A stretch of DNA of 64,000 nt, taken from contig CAYVCQ010000020.1 of NCBI GenBank assembly GCA_964450405.1, positions 1 to 64,000 on the forward strand, in the 5' to 3' direction. This DNA comes from WRGT01 sp964450405. GTDB lineage: Bacteria > Spirochaetota > UBA4802 > UBA5550. Shown here piece after piece: positions 59,285-64,000 of this stretch. The notes under the pieces are model-generated. The model made no database searches and was not told the origin of the DNA. It was given only the letters and a program-made list of their open reading frames with translations. The stretch's first letter is position 1; each line of letters opens with the position of its first letter. The position numbers were made by a program, and so were the translations under genes.

Positions 59285-60928
59285 ATGGCAAAGATATTAA
59301 AGTATAATGATGAAGCTAGAAGAGCAATTCTTGAGGGAGTTATGAAGCTCTCTGATGCAGTACAGGTGACTCTGGGACCACGCGGTAGAAATGTCGCTAT
59401 TGATAAAAAATTTGGCGCACCTACTATAACAAAAGATGGTGTAACAGTAGCTAGAGAAATTGAGCTTGAAGATGCTTTCGAGAACATGGGCGCACAAATG
59501 GTAAAAGAAGTTGCTATCAAAACTAATGACATAGCAGGTGATGGTACAACAACAGCTACAATATTGGCAGCTGCAATATACAAAGAAAGCTTAAAGAATG
59601 TAACAGCCGGTGCTAATCCGATGGATCTTAAAAGAGGAATCGATAAAGCTGTTGAGGGTGCTGTTAATTATATTGCTTCAGTTTCAAGAGAAATTAAAGA
59701 TAAGAAAGAAATTGCACAGGTTGCATCAATCTCTGCAAATAATGATATGGAAATCGGAAATCTAATTGCAGATGCAATGGATAAAGTCGGTAAAGATGGA
59801 GTTATTACAGTAGAGGAAGCAAAATCTATCGAGACAACACTTGATGTAGTTGAGGGAATGCAGTTTGATAGAGGATATATCTCTCCATACATGGCAACCA
59901 ATCCTGAAACAATGCAGGCTGTTCTTGAAAATGCTCTTATTCTTATACACGACAAAAAAATATCAACAATGAAAGATCTTCTCCCTGTTCTTGAGAAAGT
60001 TGCTCAGGCTGGAAGACCGCTTCTTATCATTGCTGAAGAAGTAGAAGGGGAAGCTCTTGCTACAATAGTAGTTAATACTCTTAGAAAAACAATTACTTGT
60101 GTTGCTGTTAAGGCTCCGGGTTTTGGAGATAGAAGAAAAGCAATGCTTGAAGATATTGCTGTCCTTACAAAAGGTCAGGTTGTATCTGAAGATCTTGGAA
60201 TGAAACTTGAGAATACAACTCTTGAAATGCTTGGAACTGCAAAGAAAATACTGGTTGATAAGGAAAACACAACTATTATTGAAGGCGCGGGAGTGCAGAA
60301 AGAAGTTCAGTCAAGAATAGTTCAGATTCAGAAACAGATTGAAGATTCAACATCTGAGTATGATATTGAAAAACTTCAGGAGAGAAAAGCTAAACTTGCT
60401 GGCGGAGTAGCTGTTATCAATGTCGGTGCGGCAACTGAAGTTGAGCTTAAAGAGAAGAAAGCAAGAGTTGAAGATGCTCTTTCTGCTACAAGATCTGCTG
60501 TTGAAGAAGGTATTGTACCTGGAGGCGGATTGACACTTATCCACGCTCAGAAATCAGTTAGAGAAATTGCAGCTAAACTGGCTGGTGACGAGAAGATCGG
60601 CGCAGAGATAATTGCAAAAGCTATTGAAGCTCCAATGAAACAGATTGCATCTAATGCAGGACTTGAAGGTTCTGTTATAGTTGAAAAAGCAAAAGCAGAA
60701 AAACCGGGAATCGGATTTAATGCTTATACACTTGAATGGGTTAATATGATTGATGCAGGTGTTATCGATCCTGCTAAAGTAGTTCGTTCAGCACTTCAGA
60801 ACGCAGCGTCAGTAGCAGGTATGCTATGTACTACAGAAGTTCTTATCTCTGATAAAGAAGATGAGAAAGGCGGTGGTATGCCAGGCGGAATGGGCGGCGG
60901 AATGGGCGGAATGGGCGGAATGTACTAG
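59285..60928 (+). CDS. groEL: Chaperonin GroEL
   Basis: 547 residues. ATP-binding AGDGTTTATILAAAIY, apical substrate-binding segment and the C-terminal Gly-Gly-Met tail (GGMPGGMGGGMGGMGGMY region) are intact. AAGGAG before the ATG. Operon with groES (38 nt gap), ended by the terminator at 60964-61000. Confidence 0.98.
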   Translation: MAKILKYNDEARRAILEGVMKLSDAVQVTLGPRGRNVAIDKKFGAPTITKDGVTVAREIELEDAFENMGAQMVKEVAIKTNDIAGDGTTTATILAAAIYKESLKNVTAGANPMDLKRGIDKAVEGAVNYIASVSREIKDKKEIAQVASISANNDMEIGNLIADAMDKVGKDGVITVEEAKSIETTLDVVEGMQFDRGYISPYMATNPETMQAVLENALILIHDKKISTMKDLLPVLEKVAQAGRPLLIIAEEVEGEALATIVVNTLRKTITCVAVKAPGFGDRRKAMLEDIAVLTKGQVVSEDLGMKLENTTLEMLGTAKKILVDKENTTIIEGAGVQKEVQSRIVQIQKQIEDSTSEYDIEKLQERKAKLAGGVAVINVGAATEVELKEKKARVEDALSATRSAVEEGIVPGGGLTLIHAQKSVREIAAKLAGDEKIGAEIIAKAIEAPMKQIASNAGLEGSVIVEKAKAEKPGIGFNAYTLEWVNMIDAGVIDPAKVVRSALQNAASVAGMLCTTEVLISDKEDEKGGGMPGGMGGGMGGMGGMY

Positions 60929-60963
60929 ATCGAAAATAAGATCAGGAAGTTCAACTCAATATA

Positions 60964-61000
60964 AAAAAGAGAGGGTGACCATAAATCACCCTCTCTTTTT
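60964..61000. terminator. Strong bidirectional terminator after groEL
   Basis: AAAAAGAGAGGGTGA (60964-60978) pairs perfectly with TCACCCTCTCTTTTT (60986-61000), 7 nt loop. It also ends the convergent acylase-like gene, whose stop codon (60999-61001) overlaps its edge. Confidence 0.96.
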
Positions 61001-63266
61001 ATTTATTACTTATTGTCGTTTTATACATTTGAGCAGTTACATCCATGTTTTCAAAATTTTCAATAATATTGTTGCCATAGTAAAAATCTGATAACATTGA
61101 AGTTGAATAACCTGAATTCATTTTAAAGGAGAGGGTCTGATTATTCATAAAAGATTGAAAAGATGTTGTTGAAACTGTAGAAAACCTGCTGTTCTGTAAA
61201 ACATTCTGAATGGTATCCGCTCCACCTGATAGAGGAGAATCTTCTATTTTGAAAAATCTGGAAAAAAAGTTTAAACCTTCGTTTGGAATCTTATAACTTG
61301 ATTTATTTATTAAACCCCACTTCCAGTTTTCCATAAAAGGGCCTTCTTTTCTATTTAGAAATCTCATAGCATTCAAAAAAGCAATATCAAAAATCATCTC
61401 TTTACTTTCAATATTCGGTGTATCAGGTTTATCAAAAATGGTGCTGATACGTTTTTGGTATTGTTCAAGAAATTCAGGATAAAGCAGATAGGAACTATTT
61501 AGGTTAAACTCGGAATCTTTACCGAAATCATCTTTGTATGTTTCTGTAATATAAAAATCAAGAATAGCATAGAAAATTGAAGGAGATTGAAGTCCGGATT
61601 TTGCTGAATAATCCCAATCACTAAGATAAATCTTGGATAACTTTGACGATGTAAGGGGATTGCTTGAAAGAATTGTAGAAAAGAGCGGTACAAATTTCTC
61701 AGCGGCAACTGATACATTATCGGTAATAATATCTTTTATTCGTGTATCGTCATAAATCTTTTTCTTAATAAGCAGTGAATTAAATCTTTGAACTTTAAAT
61801 TCGTTTGTAATAACATTTTTATAATTATTAGGGAGATCTTTTAAAGATGTTAAATCACTACCTGAATAATCAAATCCTGCAATCTGTTTAACAATTGATA
61901 TTTTTGACGCTGAAGGTTTTAAGCCTTTGCTTCCATCTATAAAAATACGGTTATTATTATCTGACTGGTTTATTAAACCAGAATAAATCTTAAAACTTTT
62001 TTTATTACCGGAGATAATAAAACCTTTTAATGAGGAGTCATTTGAGAGAATTGCCTGTTTAACTTTTTCGATTTCAGCTTCAAAGGGAATTTTTAACATC
62101 AAATTGACATATTCAGCGCCGGGCATAACGGAATCTATAACCATTATTCTCGAGTCGATCTTTGTTGAACTAATCAGTTCACTGAAAACCGGACCTTTTT
62201 CTGTAACCCATTTTATTTCAGATGCAATCTCATCATTATTAAAAGATGGTATACGGATAGATTTATACTGATACCATGTACCTGCAGATTTATAATGCGG
62301 AATACTGTTTTTATAATCAGTGTCGAATAAATAAAAATTCTGTGAATCAGCATTTATGTTAACCTGAGTCAGTGAAACTGAATCATTTTTGAAAGATAGA
62401 ATAAATGGTAATCCACTATAAGTCACGGCAAAGGTTTTTTTATCTTTTAATCTAATTACAACTGGATACCATCCAGGATAAACATTCGATGAGTCTTCAT
62501 AATTAAGAGTGGTAAAATAATCAGTCCCGGAAGTTGAGTAATCAGGGGCAATATAAATAGAATTTCCCTTGGCGAATGTACATATATATTTTTCAATTAT
62601 GGTTTTAATTCTTCTCAATGTGTATAGGAATTTAAGATCATCATCATTATAAAAATGCAGATATTTTTTATCTATGAAAAGATTATTAGATGTCAGAATT
62701 TTGTTCTCTGAAAGATTGAAAATCAGTTCTTTATTGTTGAGGTATGAGTTGGCCCAGTCTTTCATTGATAATATGGCCAAAACATCTTCTATCCGCCATT
62801 CACGACTTATCAGATTCCGAACATGATTTTTGTTACGAACATGATTTATTCCTTTTACATAATTCTTAAGAACCAGAATTTCATTCTCTTTTAACTTCCC
62901 GGCAATTTGTTCGGCATTTTTTGTAAAACCGATAGTATTGGAAAGATTATTCAGAAGAGTGGCATCATCACCAGCATATTTTGAGGAATTTGCAGTTGCT
63001 ATAGCTCTAAGGTATTCAATAACATTAATTCTATCCTTGGCATGAAGATAACCTAAAGCAAAATAAAAATCATTTATTGATTCGGTTTCAATTGTAGGAA
63101 TACCTTTACTATCCCTTGTTATAGTTATTGTTGAATCGATTTCATTTTTTTCAGAACTGTTATAGGATATTTTTAAAACATTAAAAATGACAAAAATTAT
63201 AACCAGAGAGATTATAGTAACAGCAATGACTGTAAAGGCTGTAATCTTTAATTTTTTTATAATCAT
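60999..63266 (-). CDS. Penicillin acylase-family (Ntn hydrolase) protein, probably inactive or altered
   Basis: 755 residues, with an N-terminal membrane anchor (about 8-30). The family start is clear: ITRDSKGIPTIETESINDFYFALGYLHAKDRI (about 49-80). The autocatalytic cleavage region reads FAKGNSIYIAP (231-241). Aligned with the usual G-SN-x-W form, the nucleophile Ser position is Asn235, with Ser next to it. Later family segments (GWYPVVIRL, SGLPFILSFKND, WKWGLIN, GGADTIQN) follow in order, but the expected W of the IAWGxT box is absent. Active members cleave amide bonds; this one may not self-process. Four nt downstream of a lipoprotein gene. Confidence 0.75.
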   Translation of the reverse strand: MIIKKLKITAFTVIAVTIISLVIIFVIFNVLKISYNSSEKNEIDSTITITRDSKGIPTIETESINDFYFALGYLHAKDRINVIEYLRAIATANSSKYAGDDATLLNNLSNTIGFTKNAEQIAGKLKENEILVLKNYVKGINHVRNKNHVRNLISREWRIEDVLAILSMKDWANSYLNNKELIFNLSENKILTSNNLFIDKKYLHFYNDDDLKFLYTLRRIKTIIEKYICTFAKGNSIYIAPDYSTSGTDYFTTLNYEDSSNVYPGWYPVVIRLKDKKTFAVTYSGLPFILSFKNDSVSLTQVNINADSQNFYLFDTDYKNSIPHYKSAGTWYQYKSIRIPSFNNDEIASEIKWVTEKGPVFSELISSTKIDSRIMVIDSVMPGAEYVNLMLKIPFEAEIEKVKQAILSNDSSLKGFIISGNKKSFKIYSGLINQSDNNNRIFIDGSKGLKPSASKISIVKQIAGFDYSGSDLTSLKDLPNNYKNVITNEFKVQRFNSLLIKKKIYDDTRIKDIITDNVSVAAEKFVPLFSTILSSNPLTSSKLSKIYLSDWDYSAKSGLQSPSIFYAILDFYITETYKDDFGKDSEFNLNSSYLLYPEFLEQYQKRISTIFDKPDTPNIESKEMIFDIAFLNAMRFLNRKEGPFMENWKWGLINKSSYKIPNEGLNFFSRFFKIEDSPLSGGADTIQNVLQNSRFSTVSTTSFQSFMNNQTLSFKMNSGYSTSMLSDFYYGNNIIENFENMDVTAQMYKTTISNK

Positions 63267-63270
63267 AATT

Positions 63271-63720
63271 TTAGTCTTTTTTAATAGTAATACTGGAATT
63301 AGTAATTTCTATCTTAGTATAAAAATTATCAAGCATTGAAAAATATCTTTTAAATTCCCCTTTTACAGATATAACGGATTTTCCTTTTTTCAGCTGTGAT
63401 ATTCTTCTGATATTTTTAGTATAAATATAGCATTCAATGGGTCCTTTTTCAGATTGAATTTCAGCCTGAACGCAGAAGTCGTAATCAACATTTGTTGAAT
63501 TGATTATATCCTTGACGAGTACATTCTCAAGCATAAGAACCTTTTCGGATAAGTTATTTTTTAATAGCAGAATTTCAGCAGGATTTGTTGATTTATCAAT
63601 ATTCTCTTTTGCCGTTACAAGGTCGGAAATTGTAATCTGATCTTTGAAAAAATAAAAGGAACTGCTGCAGGACAGCAATGATGTTGCAAGAATAATTGAA
63701 AAAATAATGTTTGATTTCAT
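63271..63720 (-). CDS. Small lipoprotein of unknown function
   Basis: 149 residues. Signal peptide with lipobox LLSC (Cys18). The mature part has a helical first half and then strands such as FCVQAEIQSEKGPIECYIYT and KGKSVISVKGEFKRYFS, which resemble an OB-fold, though I cannot name a family. First gene of a two-gene operon with the acylase-like protein (4 nt gap). Upstream, 63721-64000 is AT-rich and shows no gene on either strand; it should hold the promoter. Confidence 0.7.
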   Translation of the reverse strand: MKSNIIFSIILATSLLSCSSSFYFFKDQITISDLVTAKENIDKSTNPAEILLLKNNLSEKVLMLENVLVKDIINSTNVDYDFCVQAEIQSEKGPIECYIYTKNIRRISQLKKGKSVISVKGEFKRYFSMLDNFYTKIEITNSSITIKKD

Positions 63721-64000
63721 TAATTTAAAACTCCTGAATGATAAATCATTTAATGACTTATCTTTGATTTTTCGACGGATTTATTGAAAATTTTTTTCTG
63801 AAGAACTGTTAAAATAAAAATTATAAATATTCCTCAGCAAATGAATATTCTGTTACGTCTCATAAACTATTTGTAAATTTTTTCCCACGATCCATCGGCG
63901 TAGGGGAAATTATAATTACAATATACTCAAATATCACACTGTTAAAATAATTTATAAATAAAATCTGTCAACTTATTATAACAGTAACTTCTTATAAACT

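Noticed and set aside
1..64000. CRISPR arrays, insertion sequences, prophage or integron
   Set aside because: No regularly spaced repeats, transposase, integrase or phage structural genes were seen; the inverted repeats found are single and short.

Overview
The window is AT-rich bacterial chromosome, most likely from a spirochaete-type organism (Spirochaetota). The case rests on three things: RpoB carries Asn at the position of E. coli Ser531 (residue 497 here), the EF-Tu switch region reads ATSHQEYET as I recall it for Leptospira, and the rif, str, S10, spc and alpha ribosomal clusters are fused in one run. This placement comes from remembered family features, not a database search. No rRNA gene, CRISPR array, insertion sequence or prophage is visible.

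Layout. 1-11 kb is accessory and signalling DNA: a lone receiver protein, a membrane GGDEF protein with a CxxCH sensor and a degenerate active site, MsrB, a divergent LysE exporter / XRE-cupin regulator pair with an operator-like repeat array, a membrane glycosyltransferase 2, a DUF1624 membrane acyltransferase coupled to a GNAT enzyme, a hybrid histidine kinase and an RNase D-like exonuclease. 11-18.6 kb holds a PAS-GGDEF-EAL protein, a YjiM/YjiL-like double-cubane reductase with its ATP-driven activase, a small lipoprotein and a six-helix chemotaxis receptor. An HU-like protein with an Ala/Pro/Lys tail follows.

19.6-50 kb is one co-directional gene-expression block: tRNA-Thr, rpmG-secE-nusG-rplKAJL-rpoBC-rpsLG-fusA-tuf, then rpsJ through rplO, secY, infA, rpmJ, rpsMKD, rpoA and rplQ, closed by a strong terminator. 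adk and map, often found between secY and infA, are absent. Two genes shorter than 60 codons (rpmG, rpmJ) are real. Several junctions (rplL-rpoB, rpoB-rpoC, rpsG-fusA, tuf-rpsJ, infA-rpmJ) carry clear inverted repeats that may tune expression or mRNA processing.

50-64 kb: a secreted protein of unknown function, a DUF2225 protein overlapping truA, a putative outer-membrane protein plus lipoprotein pair, lysC-ddl, pssA-moaC, and groES-groEL behind a CIRCE operator whose spacer is 8 instead of the usual 9 nt. Convergent to groEL, and sharing its terminator, is a lipoprotein plus penicillin-acylase-like gene pair in which the expected nucleophile position appears to be Asn.

I do not see a clearly new multi-gene system. 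The best leads are the double-cubane reductase pair, the degenerate acylase, the GGDEF protein with a broken active site but intact I-site, the operator array at 2991-3054, and the structured junctions of the ribosomal block.
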